Shown in pieces: positions 25,182 to 34,542 of a stretch of 41,932 nt of DNA. Position numbers and translations under genes: made by a program. Location of the stretch: the NCBI GenBank assembly GCA_944372245.1, contig CALVYN010000005.1, positions 1 through 41,932 on the forward strand, read 5' to 3'. The notes under the pieces are model-generated. The model was given only the letters and a program-made list of their open reading frames with translations. It was not told the DNA's origin and ran no database searches. Source of the DNA: an uncultured Bacilli bacterium. GTDB taxonomy: Bacteria; Bacillota_I; Bacilli_A; RFN20; CAG-288. Each line of letters opens with the position of its first letter. Position 1 is the first letter of the stretch.

Positions 25182-27353
25182 ATGAGAACCAAGATCATCA
25201 ATCTGGCCGCCGTCGCGGCGGCCCTGCTGCTCGCTTCCTGCGACACCGGCCGCGGAACCTCCAGTTCCTCTTCCCCCTCGTCGTCCTCGTCCCCGATCAC
25301 CAGCTCGTCCTCCTCTTCTTCCTCCTCGTCCTCTTCCTCCTCGACTCCCGTCATCGAGATCGACCCCTACCTGGGCGTGAGCTTCGTCAGCACCACCCAG
25401 GGCACCGCGACCGCCGACAAGGAGCTCTACGCTCCCGGTGAGACCGTCACCATCACCATCACCTCCACCACCGAGGGCCTGGTCCCCGCCGGCGCCGTGA
25501 TCAACGGCACCGAGGTGCTGGACATCGAGAACAACCAGGTCACGACTGCGATGGTCGAGGGCGGCCTGGTCGTCCGGCCCCTGTTCAAGGAGGTTCTGGA
25601 TGATATTCAAGTCGACTTCGGCGACCAGACGATTCAGGTGGAGGCAATCCCCAACGGCGAGTATCGGTTGGATGATGGCGAGTGGCAGGATTCCAACATC
25701 TTCGAGGTCGAACCCGAGTCCAGCCACACCGTCTACGCCCGCATCGGCGCCCACGATGGATTAGCCCCCTCCGACCCGGTCAGCAAGCAGGTCACCACCC
25801 TCGACACCAACAGCCTGATCTCCACGGCGATCATGCAGCTGGGTGTCGGCGAGCTGGCCTTCTCCGGCGGGATGAACATCGCCCGCTACGTCGGGGGCTC
25901 CTTCTACGATGAGACCGTCTTCAACCAGGAGGTCTTCATGGGCACCGACGCCTACTACCTCCGCTCCAGCTTCGCCGATGACGGCACCGTCCAGCGCCAG
26001 TACGACTATCGCCGCGGCGAGGACGGCAAGGCCTACTCCACCAGCCTGAACTACGACAACACCGTCATCTCCAGCCCGACCGATATCGACTTCGATGCCA
26101 ACTACGAGAACCCCTTCGTCGACCTCAACTCCAGCCTCTTCACCCGCGTCGACGCCTTCACCCTGAGCTACGACTGCGAGGCCGACCCCGAGACCGCCAG
26201 AGCCGTGGATGACTACATGACCACCCACGGCCAGACGCCGGTCAATCTCTTCATCCACCTCGATGGCGTCGGCAATGTCATCGGCATCTCCTCCTACTCC
26301 GCCTGGGAGTTCACCGCCGCCATCGGCACGGGTGCCTACTACTGCCAGCTGGAGCTCTCGGTCGTGCCCCAGACCCAGCTGGAGATGGTCCAGCCTCTGG
26401 AGCTCACCTACAACCCCAACAACCTGAACATGGTCTTCCAGATGCTCCGGTCCAACAACTACACGGCCAAGGTCACCGTGGACGAGGACTACGCCAGCCC
26501 CTACTCCACCACCATCGAGGCCTTCGGAAACGGCGCGCTGGTCATCCCCCACGATGGCTCCAGGGCCTACGGCTACATCGAGCACGAGGGTGCGCTGAGC
26601 GCCTTCGATGTCACCACCGACACCTCCTCCAACACCATCTTCAAGGAGCGGCTGCAGAAGCCCGAGGCCAAGAGCATGGCCGAGCTGATGCCCGCCTTCG
26701 ATGTCGACCCCGCCCTGTTTAGCGCCTACGGTGCTTCCACCTACACCCTGAGAGACCTCTGCAACATCTACGACTACACCAGCCACCTGCTTCCCGACAC
26801 CATCCTGAGCAGCAACACCGCCTCGATGGTCCTCGGCGGCACCCTCGACATCCATCTGACCAGCACCGGCGTGACCATCGCCTACGACTTCGAGGACATC
26901 TACGGCTACGGCGGCACCACCACCATCGAGATCTCCAAGATCGGCTCCACCACCTCCAGCTACGGCAACATCGAGGATAACTTCGTGGAGTACTCCAACC
27001 CCACCAGCTGGGAGGAGCTCGACAGAGACCTGTACAAACTGCTGGTCACGAAGTTCGGCAGCGTGGACCACATCCCCTTCTACTACGACACCACCTACGG
27101 CGTCTCTCGCTGGAGCGAGAGCAGGGACGGCTCCCTGGTCGGAGTGACCTCCCGCTTCCCCGACACCACCGCAGCGCAGAGCTACGTCGACTCCTACGTC
27201 AACCTTCTGACCGAGCAGGGCTTCACCACCTCGACCGAGGACAGCATCCTCATCGCCACCGACGGGACCATCAGCATGTACTTCGCCACCCAGGACTATT
27301 CCAGCGTCGAGGGCTACGTCGAGGTCACCGTCTTCATCGGTGGTGCAATCTAG
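25182..27353 (+). CDS. Poly-serine-linker surface lipoprotein, paralogue of the previous gene
   Basis: A 723-aa predicted lipoprotein with signal peptide and lipobox LLASC (Cys20), a poly-Ser linker (about residues 25-54) and a beta-rich body. It shares with the upstream protein the blocks INGTEVLDIENNQVTTAMVEGG/VVRPLFK, YRLDDGEWQDSNIFE, NYTAKV and a C-terminal KIGSTT. It then has a further ~110-residue C-terminal domain (VEYSNPTSWEELDRDLYKLL to FIGGAI) absent from its neighbour. The Ser linker uses mixed TCC, TCG, TCT and AGC codons, so it is kept at protein level rather than by slippage. The genes are 21 nt apart and surely co-transcribed. Function unknown. Confidence 0.8.
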   Translation: MRTKIINLAAVAAALLLASCDTGRGTSSSSSPSSSSSPITSSSSSSSSSSSSSSTPVIEIDPYLGVSFVSTTQGTATADKELYAPGETVTITITSTTEGLVPAGAVINGTEVLDIENNQVTTAMVEGGLVVRPLFKEVLDDIQVDFGDQTIQVEAIPNGEYRLDDGEWQDSNIFEVEPESSHTVYARIGAHDGLAPSDPVSKQVTTLDTNSLISTAIMQLGVGELAFSGGMNIARYVGGSFYDETVFNQEVFMGTDAYYLRSSFADDGTVQRQYDYRRGEDGKAYSTSLNYDNTVISSPTDIDFDANYENPFVDLNSSLFTRVDAFTLSYDCEADPETARAVDDYMTTHGQTPVNLFIHLDGVGNVIGISSYSAWEFTAAIGTGAYYCQLELSVVPQTQLEMVQPLELTYNPNNLNMVFQMLRSNNYTAKVTVDEDYASPYSTTIEAFGNGALVIPHDGSRAYGYIEHEGALSAFDVTTDTSSNTIFKERLQKPEAKSMAELMPAFDVDPALFSAYGASTYTLRDLCNIYDYTSHLLPDTILSSNTASMVLGGTLDIHLTSTGVTIAYDFEDIYGYGGTTTIEISKIGSTTSSYGNIEDNFVEYSNPTSWEELDRDLYKLLVTKFGSVDHIPFYYDTTYGVSRWSESRDGSLVGVTSRFPDTTAAQSYVDSYVNLLTEQGFTTSTEDSILIATDGTISMYFATQDYSSVEGYVEVTVFIGGAI

Positions 27354-27424
27354 GCCGATCAAAGGGATGATAATTAAGTTGCTAAATATAAAATCTAACT
27401 AAAAGAGGAAAGGAATATAGTGAT

Positions 27425-29593
27425 ATGAAAACTTTCAAGAGAAGGATCAGTATCCTCGCCTGCGCCCTGGTCTCCACGGCGCTATTGACCGCCTGCAACA
27501 CCCAGACCGGCAACTCCTCCTCCAGTGGCACCTCCCAGTCGACCCCCATCAGCTCCGACACCACTCCCGTCTCTACCGACTCCACTCCCGTGTCCTCCGA
27601 TTCGACTTCGGAGCTGCCCGACACCTCGACGTCCGAGCTGCCCGACACCTCGGGCTCCTCGTCCTCGTCTTCGTCCTCTTCCTCCAGCTCCACCACGCCC
27701 GAGCCCGTGTCCTACCCTCTGAGCTTTGTAGGTGACGCGGGTGTGACCGGCTTCTTCGCTCTGGACTTCCAGGGCCAGCAGAAGGTCACCGAGGCCGAGA
27801 CTGGCACCACCGTCTACGTCATCCTGACCGTCGATGAGGACTACACCCTCAACAGCGTGGGCGCCAAGGGCGCCCGGCTGGAGCAGCTGGCTGGCCAGTA
27901 CTCCTTCGTCGTGGAGGAGTCCCCCGTCACTGTGACCGCCACCACGACCAAGCTGGCCCAGTACGCGATCAGCTTCGCCGAGGCCGATGGCCTGGCCTCC
28001 GCCGTCGCCTACGTCGACGGCGAGCAGGCCGCCACCGCCCGGGCCGGCGAGCTGGTGCGCATCGTGGTCAGTGCGGACGAGGGCACCAAGATCGTCTCCG
28101 TCAGCGCCTCAAATGCCACCATCACCACCGTCGAGGAGGGTGCGGTCTACACCTTCACCATGCCCGAGGCGGACGTGACCATCAACATCGCGACCCAGAC
28201 CTACATCAACCTCACCTACACCGAGACTCCCGGCATCTCCAACGTCCACTTCACTCTGGCGGATATCTACAGAGATGTTCCGGTCACCGGCGCTGACACC
28301 GGCACCGACATCCTGGTCTATTTCACCGTGGACGAGGAGAACTATCGCTTCGACCGCGCCCACTTTGGGGATACCACGATCTACGATGACCCCATGACCT
28401 ACTCCAGCGGCAACAACTACATCTACAGGTACACCGTGAACTACGATGCCGGCGGCCACGTCGAGTTCGAACTGACGCCCAAACACGCGGTCACCATCCC
28501 CGAGAGCGAGGCCTACACCATCGCTAGCGCTCCCTCGGGCAAGGTCACCCAGGGCGACACCTGCAGCTTCCAGCTCAAGGAGAATGCCGGCCATCGCATC
28601 ACCGAGGTCAAGGTCGGCGACCAGGTCCTCGAGGAGCAGGCCGAGAATCCCGGCTGGTACTCCTTCGTGGTGAATGGCGACAGCGAGGTCACCGTCACCA
28701 CCGAGACCTGCGAGACCACCACCCTGGCGGTCGCCTCCGAGACCGGCTACTCCAACCTGGTCTTCACCGACCGCTACGGCGACACCCACGAGGTCGGTGA
28801 CACCGTCAACATCGACGATGAGCTGACCCTCAGCTTCGGTCTGAACAACGGCTATACCCTCGATTCGGTCAGCTACGGCGAGACCGTCCTGACCGCGGAG
28901 AGCGAGTACCTCTTCACCGCGGCCGCTGACACCCAGCTGACCATCGCCACCACCCAGCAGGAGCACTACGCTCTCAGCGTTGTGGCCAAGGCTGAAGGCG
29001 ATACCGACCACTACACCGTGGCTCTCACCGACAACGGCTATGCCGTCACCGACGGCATCGGCTATGTCGGCCACGAGATCGTGGCCACCGTCACCGTCGG
29101 CGACGCTCTGACCACCCTGACCGGCATCGAGGTCACCACCGCTTCCGGCGCTCCCGTCGAGGCTGCTGTCGACCTCGAAGCTGGCACCGCCACCTTCACC
29201 ATGCCCGCCGAGGCGGTCAACATCTCGCCCGTGGTGGAGATCGAGGTCCAGGAGGCCTGCACCTTCACCCTGGTCAATGAGACCACGTACACCCCTGTTA
29301 TCACCGATGATGAGAATTACGTTAAGTACGGCGGAAATCCTAAAGATAACTTCGTCAACACTGTCGACTCCGAGACTGGTACCAGCACGATGACCTTCGA
29401 AGCTGGAACCGTTCTCTTCATCGGTATGCCGTCTAGCGGCTACCCCACTCCTTCTGGATATGTGACTGTCACTGGTAATACCTCCGGAACTGTCCTCATC
29501 GATCACGAGCAGATCATCGGCGGTTTCTCTGGCCACTACACTCAGTTCACCATGCCCAACGAGTCCGTCACCATCACCATCGCGGCCGAGTAA
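27425..29593 (+). CDS. Poly-serine-linker lipoprotein with InlB B-like repeats
   Basis: A 722-aa predicted lipoprotein: signal peptide with lipobox LLTAC (Cys24), a Ser/Thr/Pro linker (about 30-98) containing two STSELPDT units, then successive beta modules. Several modules end in YxFTMPEADVTI, YSFVVNGDSEVTV, ATFTMPAEAVNI and TQFTMPNESVTITI. These are the repeated C-terminal strands of divergent InlB B-type repeats, which usually act as stalks or adhesive spacers. No catalytic motif is seen. The last 300 bp use noticeably fewer G/C-ending codons than the rest. The ribosome site AAAGGA lies 10 nt upstream. It is 71 nt from the previous gene and ends at a strong terminator. Confidence 0.8.
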   Translation: MKTFKRRISILACALVSTALLTACNTQTGNSSSSGTSQSTPISSDTTPVSTDSTPVSSDSTSELPDTSTSELPDTSGSSSSSSSSSSSSTTPEPVSYPLSFVGDAGVTGFFALDFQGQQKVTEAETGTTVYVILTVDEDYTLNSVGAKGARLEQLAGQYSFVVEESPVTVTATTTKLAQYAISFAEADGLASAVAYVDGEQAATARAGELVRIVVSADEGTKIVSVSASNATITTVEEGAVYTFTMPEADVTINIATQTYINLTYTETPGISNVHFTLADIYRDVPVTGADTGTDILVYFTVDEENYRFDRAHFGDTTIYDDPMTYSSGNNYIYRYTVNYDAGGHVEFELTPKHAVTIPESEAYTIASAPSGKVTQGDTCSFQLKENAGHRITEVKVGDQVLEEQAENPGWYSFVVNGDSEVTVTTETCETTTLAVASETGYSNLVFTDRYGDTHEVGDTVNIDDELTLSFGLNNGYTLDSVSYGETVLTAESEYLFTAAADTQLTIATTQQEHYALSVVAKAEGDTDHYTVALTDNGYAVTDGIGYVGHEIVATVTVGDALTTLTGIEVTTASGAPVEAAVDLEAGTATFTMPAEAVNISPVVEIEVQEACTFTLVNETTYTPVITDDENYVKYGGNPKDNFVNTVDSETGTSTMTFEAGTVLFIGMPSSGYPTPSGYVTVTGNTSGTVLIDHEQIIGGFSGHYTQFTMPNESVTITIAAE

Positions 29594-29615
29594 GAAGCAA
29601 GCTTCATCCGACATC

Positions 29616-29646
29616 AGAGCCGCCTGAAAAAGGCGGCTCTTTTGTT
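29616..29646 (+). terminator. Terminator after the lipoprotein cluster
   Basis: AGAGCCGCCT and AGGCGGCTCT form a perfect 10-bp stem around GAAAA, followed by TTTGTT. It sits 22 nt after the stop. Confidence 0.93.
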
Positions 29647-29890
29647 GTTCATAAATAAAACTGTAATTGCCAATCTTCTTGTGCAAGCAAAGATTTTTAT
29701 GAATATTTTGTCTGTTTGTTAACTTCTAAACAGTGCGGAGGCGCAATGTGTCCAAAATCTCCCATACATAGAAGATAAAGAAAATATTTTTATGGTTTTC
29801 TTAAAGTTAATCGTGAGAAGAATATCTGTAAAATCTAGTTAAATCGCGTTGCTAATATCTCATTAACATCGAGAGGCAGGGAGGAGATAT

Positions 29891-30592
29891 ATGGCTTTCA
29901 TCGAAGTGAAGGATCTCTGTAAGGACTACGGAGCGAAGGAGACCCTCGTCCATGCGCTCAAGGATATCTCCTTCGAGATCGAGAAGGGCGAGATCGTGAT
30001 CATCCTGGGCGCCTCCGGTGCCGGCAAGACCACGCTCTTGAACCTCCTCGGCGGCATGGATAAGTGCACCTCCGGCACCTTCTCAGTCGACGGGAGGAGA
30101 ATCGACGGAGCCAAGGAGAAGCAGCTGGAGGACTACCGCCGCAACGACATCGGCTTCGTCTTCCAGTTCTACAACCTCCTGGCCAACCTCACCGCCTTCG
30201 AGAACGTCGACCTGGCCGCCTCGATCGTCAAGGATCCCCTCGACCCGCACGAGGTCCTCTCCGAGGTAGGACTGGCAGCCAGGGAGAACAACTTCCCCTC
30301 GCAGCTGTCCGGCGGCGAGCAGCAGCGCGTCTCCATCGCGCGCGCCGTGGTGAAGAACCCCAAGCTGCTGCTCTGCGATGAGCCGACCGGCGCGCTCGAC
30401 TCCAAGACAGGCGTGGAGATCATCAAACTGCTCCACGCCATCTCCACCAAGCTGGGGACGACGATTATCATCGTCACCCACAACTCGACCCTGACCAAGA
30501 TCGGCGACCGCGTGATCAGGATCGCCGATGGCCAGATCGTGGAGAACCAGAAGCTCGTGCGTCCGACCAGCCTGGAGGATATTGTCTGGTGA
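29891..30592 (+). CDS. ABC transporter ATP-binding protein (MacB/LolD family)
   Basis: A 233-aa nucleotide-binding protein of the FtsX-type transporter class. Visible motifs are Walker A GASGAGKTT (about 38-46), the Q-loop FVFQFYNLL, the signature LSGGEQQRVSIARA, Walker B LLLCDEPTGALDSKTG and the H-loop IIIVTHNS. The FQFYNLLANLTAFENV and TGALD patterns are typical of MacB/LolD-like ATPases that drive mechanotransmission rather than classical transport. The ribosome site GGGAGGAG lies 5 nt upstream. The stop overlaps the permease GTG start (GTGA), so the two are coupled and form one complex. Confidence 0.93.
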   Translation: MAFIEVKDLCKDYGAKETLVHALKDISFEIEKGEIVIILGASGAGKTTLLNLLGGMDKCTSGTFSVDGRRIDGAKEKQLEDYRRNDIGFVFQFYNLLANLTAFENVDLAASIVKDPLDPHEVLSEVGLAARENNFPSQLSGGEQQRVSIARAVVKNPKLLLCDEPTGALDSKTGVEIIKLLHAISTKLGTTIIIVTHNSTLTKIGDRVIRIADGQIVENQKLVRPTSLEDIVW

Positions 30593-33048
30593 GCCGGCGT
30601 CCGCATCACAGCAGGACCTCGACGACCATGACCAAGGAGCTGCTTCGCTCCTGCCTGAGAAACTGGAAGCAGCTCATCTCCATCATCGCCATCTCCTTCC
30701 TCGCCCTCTGCCTCTTCTGCGGTCTGACGTCGAACGCGGCCAACATCGCCGATCGCGCTACGCACATCTATCAGGTGGGAAACTATCCTGATGTCTTTGT
30801 CACGACCACCAATCTGTCAGCTGAGGACCAGACAGCCCTCGGAAAGATGGAGGGCGTCGAGAAGGTCGAGACCAGGATGTACGCCCCGGCCAAGGTCGAC
30901 AGCACCATCGTGTTCCTCATAGGTGCCGATCCCGACTCGACGCTCTCGACTCCCTCTCTAGTCGAGGGCGAGAGGGGCGTGGTCATCACCCCCTCCATGG
31001 CCCAGGTCGAGGGTGTCGGCATCGGAGACTACATCACCGTCAACATCGCCGCCGATCTCTTGACTCCTCTGGACTTCTATAAGCCCCTCTTCGATACCCT
31101 GGTCCTGAAGACGGGAAGCAACATCTTCCGCCAGGACAGCATCCCCTTCCAGTTCAAGGTGACCGGCATCGGCTATCACCCCGAGGGCGTCCAGTCCGCC
31201 GCCTTCTCGACCAGCTTGATCTACTGCGATATGGATGCGCTGGTGGGCAATCTGATCTACACCATGGGCCAGAACTACTCCCTCCACCTGCTCTCGATGT
31301 ATATGGAGCCTCTGGGTATGACCATCGAGGGCGTCATCGACGAGATGATTCCAGCTCTGGTCAACCAGGCTCTGATCACCTCCTCCAACCCCGAAGCGAC
31401 CATCGCAGCCATCCAGGACTACTTCGCCTCCGGTGCGACGAGCTCCTTCCTGGTCTCCGCTCAGAGCGGCGACCAGTACGGCTCCTACATGGAGCTCAAA
31501 CAGGAGCAGGACCAGTCGATTCAGCTGACCTACGTCTTCCCCATCATCTTCTTCCTGGTCTCGATCCTGGTCATTTTGACCACCCTCTCGCAGATGATCA
31601 TCAAGCAGCGGAGCCAGATCGGCGCTATGAAGGCCATCGGTGTCCCCCGCTGGCGGATCTATCTCAACTTCTCGATGTACGGAGCTCTCACCTGCGCCAT
31701 CGGAGCGATTCTCGGCTTCAGTATCGGCCCGGTTCTGATTCCTCGAGTCCTATCTATCAAGTATGACATCCTCTGGGATTTACCCCGGATTGGTATTAGA
31801 TTTTTCCTGCCTGCCTCAATTGCGATGTGTGTGGTCACCATCGCTGCGGCGGCCCTGTGCTCGGTCCTGGTCTCCTGGTCCGTCATCCGCGAGAAGCCGG
31901 TGGATACCCTGCGCCCCAAGACCGGTCACGCCGAGAAGAAGTCCACCAGGCGCAACGCCTTCTTCGACCGCATCCCCCTGGAGATGAAGATGTCCCTGCG
32001 CAACATCAAGCGCAACTGGGGCAAGTCCCTGATGGTCGTCCTCGGCATGATGGGCTGCTCCGGCCTTCTGGTCTGCGGCTTTGGCATCATGGATACCATC
32101 AACTACGATGTCGACCGGGACCTGAACCACAACATGACCTTCGACGCTCTGGTGCTCACCCTCGATCCCAACCCTCTTCTGAAGTACAACGTCCAGCACA
32201 CGGATGGAGTGGATAAGGCCGAGGAGCTCTATATGCTCAACGCCACCGTCGCGGGCGAGAACACCATCTCGACCAACTTCGTCCTGGTCGAGCCGGATTC
32301 TGAGGTCTTCAACCAGCCTGTCGGTGTCGACGGGGGCGTGAGCATGAACGAGGTCACCGCCGAGAAGGTCGGACTAAAGATCGGCGACGAGCTGACCATC
32401 TCCGTCGATGGCCACGCCTATACCCGCACTCTGACCTCCACGTTCCAGTCCTCGATCTTCAACGGGGTCTACGAGCTCTGCACCGACTATCCCGAGGGCA
32501 CCTTCATGGCGACCGGCTATGCAATCAAGGCCCAGGAGGGGACCGACATCGAGGACCTGATCGAGCGCCTGGAGGAGGTCGAGGGCGTGGCTGGCGTGCG
32601 CGACCACGCCTGGCTGATGAGCATCGCCGAGCGGGCGGTCAGCACCATCTCGGTCATGACCAACGTCGTCGAGGTCTTCGCCATCCTCCTGTCGATCGTC
32701 GTCATCTACAACCTCACCTCGCTGAATATCACCTCGCGGCACCGCGAGATTGCCACGCTAAAGGTGCTCGGATTCCGCTATCACGAAATCCGGCGCACCC
32801 TCACCATCGAGATGATGATCGATACTGTCGTCGGCGCGCTCCTGGGTCTCGCCATCGGCTTCCCCATGGTGGTGGTGGTCATGGTGACCAACACCACGGA
32901 GCTGTTCAACTTCATCTACCACATCCAGTGGTACACCTACATCATGTCATTCGCCATCGCGGCGGTGACAGCCCTCGTCGTCTCGCTGATCCTCTGCCTC
33001 AAGGCGAAGACAATCAGCATGTCCGAATCTCTGAAGTCGGTCGAATAG
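30589..33048 (+). CDS. ABC transporter permease with two FtsX domains
   Basis: An 819-aa membrane protein. It has one N-terminal helix (about 22-45), a large extracytoplasmic region, three helices near 320-440, then a second copy of this layout with a helix near 495, an extracytoplasmic domain and three helices near 690-810. Both helix trios resemble FtsX domains (MIIKQRSQIGAMKAIGVPRWRIYL and ITSRHREIATLKVLGFRYHEIRRTL). The partner is the ATPase just upstream. The GTG start overlaps the ATPase stop and has GGAGG 10 nt upstream; ATG 13 codons later (MTKELLRS) is a possible alternative. It could extrude or sense peptides or act on cell-envelope lipoproteins; the substrate is unknown. Confidence 0.9.
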   Translation: MSRRPHHSRTSTTMTKELLRSCLRNWKQLISIIAISFLALCLFCGLTSNAANIADRATHIYQVGNYPDVFVTTTNLSAEDQTALGKMEGVEKVETRMYAPAKVDSTIVFLIGADPDSTLSTPSLVEGERGVVITPSMAQVEGVGIGDYITVNIAADLLTPLDFYKPLFDTLVLKTGSNIFRQDSIPFQFKVTGIGYHPEGVQSAAFSTSLIYCDMDALVGNLIYTMGQNYSLHLLSMYMEPLGMTIEGVIDEMIPALVNQALITSSNPEATIAAIQDYFASGATSSFLVSAQSGDQYGSYMELKQEQDQSIQLTYVFPIIFFLVSILVILTTLSQMIIKQRSQIGAMKAIGVPRWRIYLNFSMYGALTCAIGAILGFSIGPVLIPRVLSIKYDILWDLPRIGIRFFLPASIAMCVVTIAAAALCSVLVSWSVIREKPVDTLRPKTGHAEKKSTRRNAFFDRIPLEMKMSLRNIKRNWGKSLMVVLGMMGCSGLLVCGFGIMDTINYDVDRDLNHNMTFDALVLTLDPNPLLKYNVQHTDGVDKAEELYMLNATVAGENTISTNFVLVEPDSEVFNQPVGVDGGVSMNEVTAEKVGLKIGDELTISVDGHAYTRTLTSTFQSSIFNGVYELCTDYPEGTFMATGYAIKAQEGTDIEDLIERLEEVEGVAGVRDHAWLMSIAERAVSTISVMTNVVEVFAILLSIVVIYNLTSLNITSRHREIATLKVLGFRYHEIRRTLTIEMMIDTVVGALLGLAIGFPMVVVVMVTNTTELFNFIYHIQWYTYIMSFAIAAVTALVVSLILCLKAKTISMSESLKSVE

Positions 33049-33050
33049 TT

Positions 33051-33470
33051 CTAGTTCTGAGAGCGGTCGTCCGCGCTGCGCTCGGACTTTAGTATGGTCT
33101 CAGAAAGCTTTAGGATCTCGGGACCGTAGCGCTTGCGGCTCCAGCGGTTCATCCACTGGCGCATGGGGAAGGCCGAAGCCAGAAGGAGCAGGCCGACACC
33201 GCAGCCGGCCAGGCCCCACAGATAGTTGGCGTTGAGCTTAACCTGCAGGCAGAGGATCAGACCCGCCACGAAGATGGTGACTCCCAGTAGGCCCAGGATG
33301 GTGGCCACCACGACTCCGAGGCGGCCGACGCGGTGGTCGAGCCGCTTGAGCTCATCGATGCCGGCGGAAGCCGGCAGGGTGACGTACTTCTTTCTGATCT
33401 CCTCGATCTCGCGCCGCTCCTGCTCGCTGGGGGCATAGTATGTGTATTCGAATGTCTCTTTGTCCTTCAT
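33051..33470 (-). CDS. Small two-helix membrane protein
   Basis: A 139-aa protein with a charged N-terminal half (residues 1-50), two transmembrane segments (about 53-76 and 82-101) and a basic C-terminus (MRQWMNRWSRKRYG). I do not recognise a named family with certainty; small proteins of this shape often follow two-component genes in Bacillota. The ribosome site AAAAGGAG is 7 nt upstream. It starts 13 nt after the histidine kinase stop and is therefore the third gene of that operon. It ends 2 nt from the convergent permease gene. Confidence 0.75.
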   Translation of the reverse strand: MKDKETFEYTYYAPSEQERREIEEIRKKYVTLPASAGIDELKRLDHRVGRLGVVVATILGLLGVTIFVAGLILCLQVKLNANYLWGLAGCGVGLLLLASAFPMRQWMNRWSRKRYGPEILKLSETILKSERSADDRSQN

Positions 33471-33483
33471 ATCTCGCTCCTTT

Positions 33484-34542
33484 TCACTCCGCGCGCAGGG
33501 TCACAGTGAAGGTCGTACCCTCGCCCACACGGCTGTGGATCGCGATGGAGCCTCCGACGATCTCCAGCACCCTCTTGACCAGGGAGAGGCCGAGGCCGTT
33601 GCCCTCAGCCTTGTGGGAGGTGTCGCCCTGATAGAACTTTTCGAAGATCTTCTGTCCCGCCTCGGGGGCGATACCGCAGCCGGTATCGCTCACGGCCACG
33701 GCGATCTCATCGCCCTCGCGCTTGAGGGAGATGGTGATCTTGCCGCCCGAGTCGGTGAACTTGATAGCGTTGGAGAGAAGGTTGTTCCAGATGATGTTCA
33801 ACAGCTCCCGGTCGGACTTGATCAGGGTCTGCTCGGGGATGTCGCAGACCAGCTCGATCCCCTTGGCGTCGATGCGGTCGGAGAGCTGGAGGATCAGCTG
33901 GGAGAGGGACTCCGAGAGGTCGAAGAACTCGTGCTTGGGCAGGATCTTCTGGTTCTCCAGGCGGTTGAGCTTGAGGATGTTGGCGATCATGTTGGCCAGG
34001 CCCTCGCAGGCGTCGACGATGACCCGCATGCTCTGCTGGCGCGCCTCCTGGGCGATGTTGGGGTCCTCCAGCAGCTGGACGTTGGCGGCGATGACCGCGA
34101 TCGGCGTGCGGATCTCGTGCGAGATGTCGGCGATGGCGTCGCTGCGCTGCGACTCGTGCTTGGACAGCTCCTCCGCCATCCGGTTCACGTAGGCTTTGAT
34201 CTGGTCGAACTCATCGTAGGCACCCCACTCGTGGACCAGCTCCATGCGGTAGCTGAAGTCGCCGCGGGAGATGCGCTCCAGGGCGTAGAGGATGTGGTTG
34301 GCGGGGCGCTCGATCGACCAGCGGCGATAGGTCTCATAGAGGGCTTCGATGATGATGCTCAAAGCAATTACAACTAGGGAAGCCAAGATGGTAGCCAGAG
34401 TGTAATTTTTCTCCGTCTGCCTCAGCGTGACCCAGAAGATCACGATGGCGATGCCGGCCACCACGAGGAACATCCCGATGAAAATCATCGTGATGACGAA
34501 GCGGTAGAGGCCGTTGCGCACCCGGTTGCCGGTCTTGGTCAT
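33484..34542 (-). CDS. Sensor histidine kinase with short extracytoplasmic loop
   Basis: A 352-aa kinase. Two transmembrane helices (about 13-38 and 48-68) are separated by only about ten residues, so there is almost no external sensor domain. A HAMP-like segment (about 80-130), the HisKA box ADISHEIRTPIAV with His142, and the HATPase motifs NIIWNNLLSNAIKF, VSDTGCGI and GNGLGLSLV follow. The layout is that of intramembrane-sensing kinases, which usually respond to membrane stress or to a partner ABC transporter. The start ATG overlaps the response regulator stop (ATGA). The FtsX-type transporter encoded convergently is the natural candidate partner; this is an inference. Confidence 0.93.
   Translation of the reverse strand: MTKTGNRVRNGLYRFVITMIFIGMFLVVAGIAIVIFWVTLRQTEKNYTLATILASLVVIALSIIIEALYETYRRWSIERPANHILYALERISRGDFSYRMELVHEWGAYDEFDQIKAYVNRMAEELSKHESQRSDAIADISHEIRTPIAVIAANVQLLEDPNIAQEARQQSMRVIVDACEGLANMIANILKLNRLENQKILPKHEFFDLSESLSQLILQLSDRIDAKGIELVCDIPEQTLIKSDRELLNIIWNNLLSNAIKFTDSGGKITISLKREGDEIAVAVSDTGCGIAPEAGQKIFEKFYQGDTSHKAEGNGLGLSLVKRVLEIVGGSIAIHSRVGEGTTFTVTLRAE

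Noticed and set aside
25761-27362. 533-codon minus-strand frame opposite the second lipoprotein
   Set aside because: Antisense shadow, low-complexity Val/Gly/Asp, no ribosome site or motif.
28109-29686. 525-codon minus-strand frame opposite the third lipoprotein
   Set aside because: Antisense shadow of InlB-like repeats with G/C-ending codons; it also runs through the terminator.
33442-34377. Plus-strand frame opposite the histidine kinase
   Set aside because: Antisense shadow; the minus strand carries a complete kinase with all motifs.
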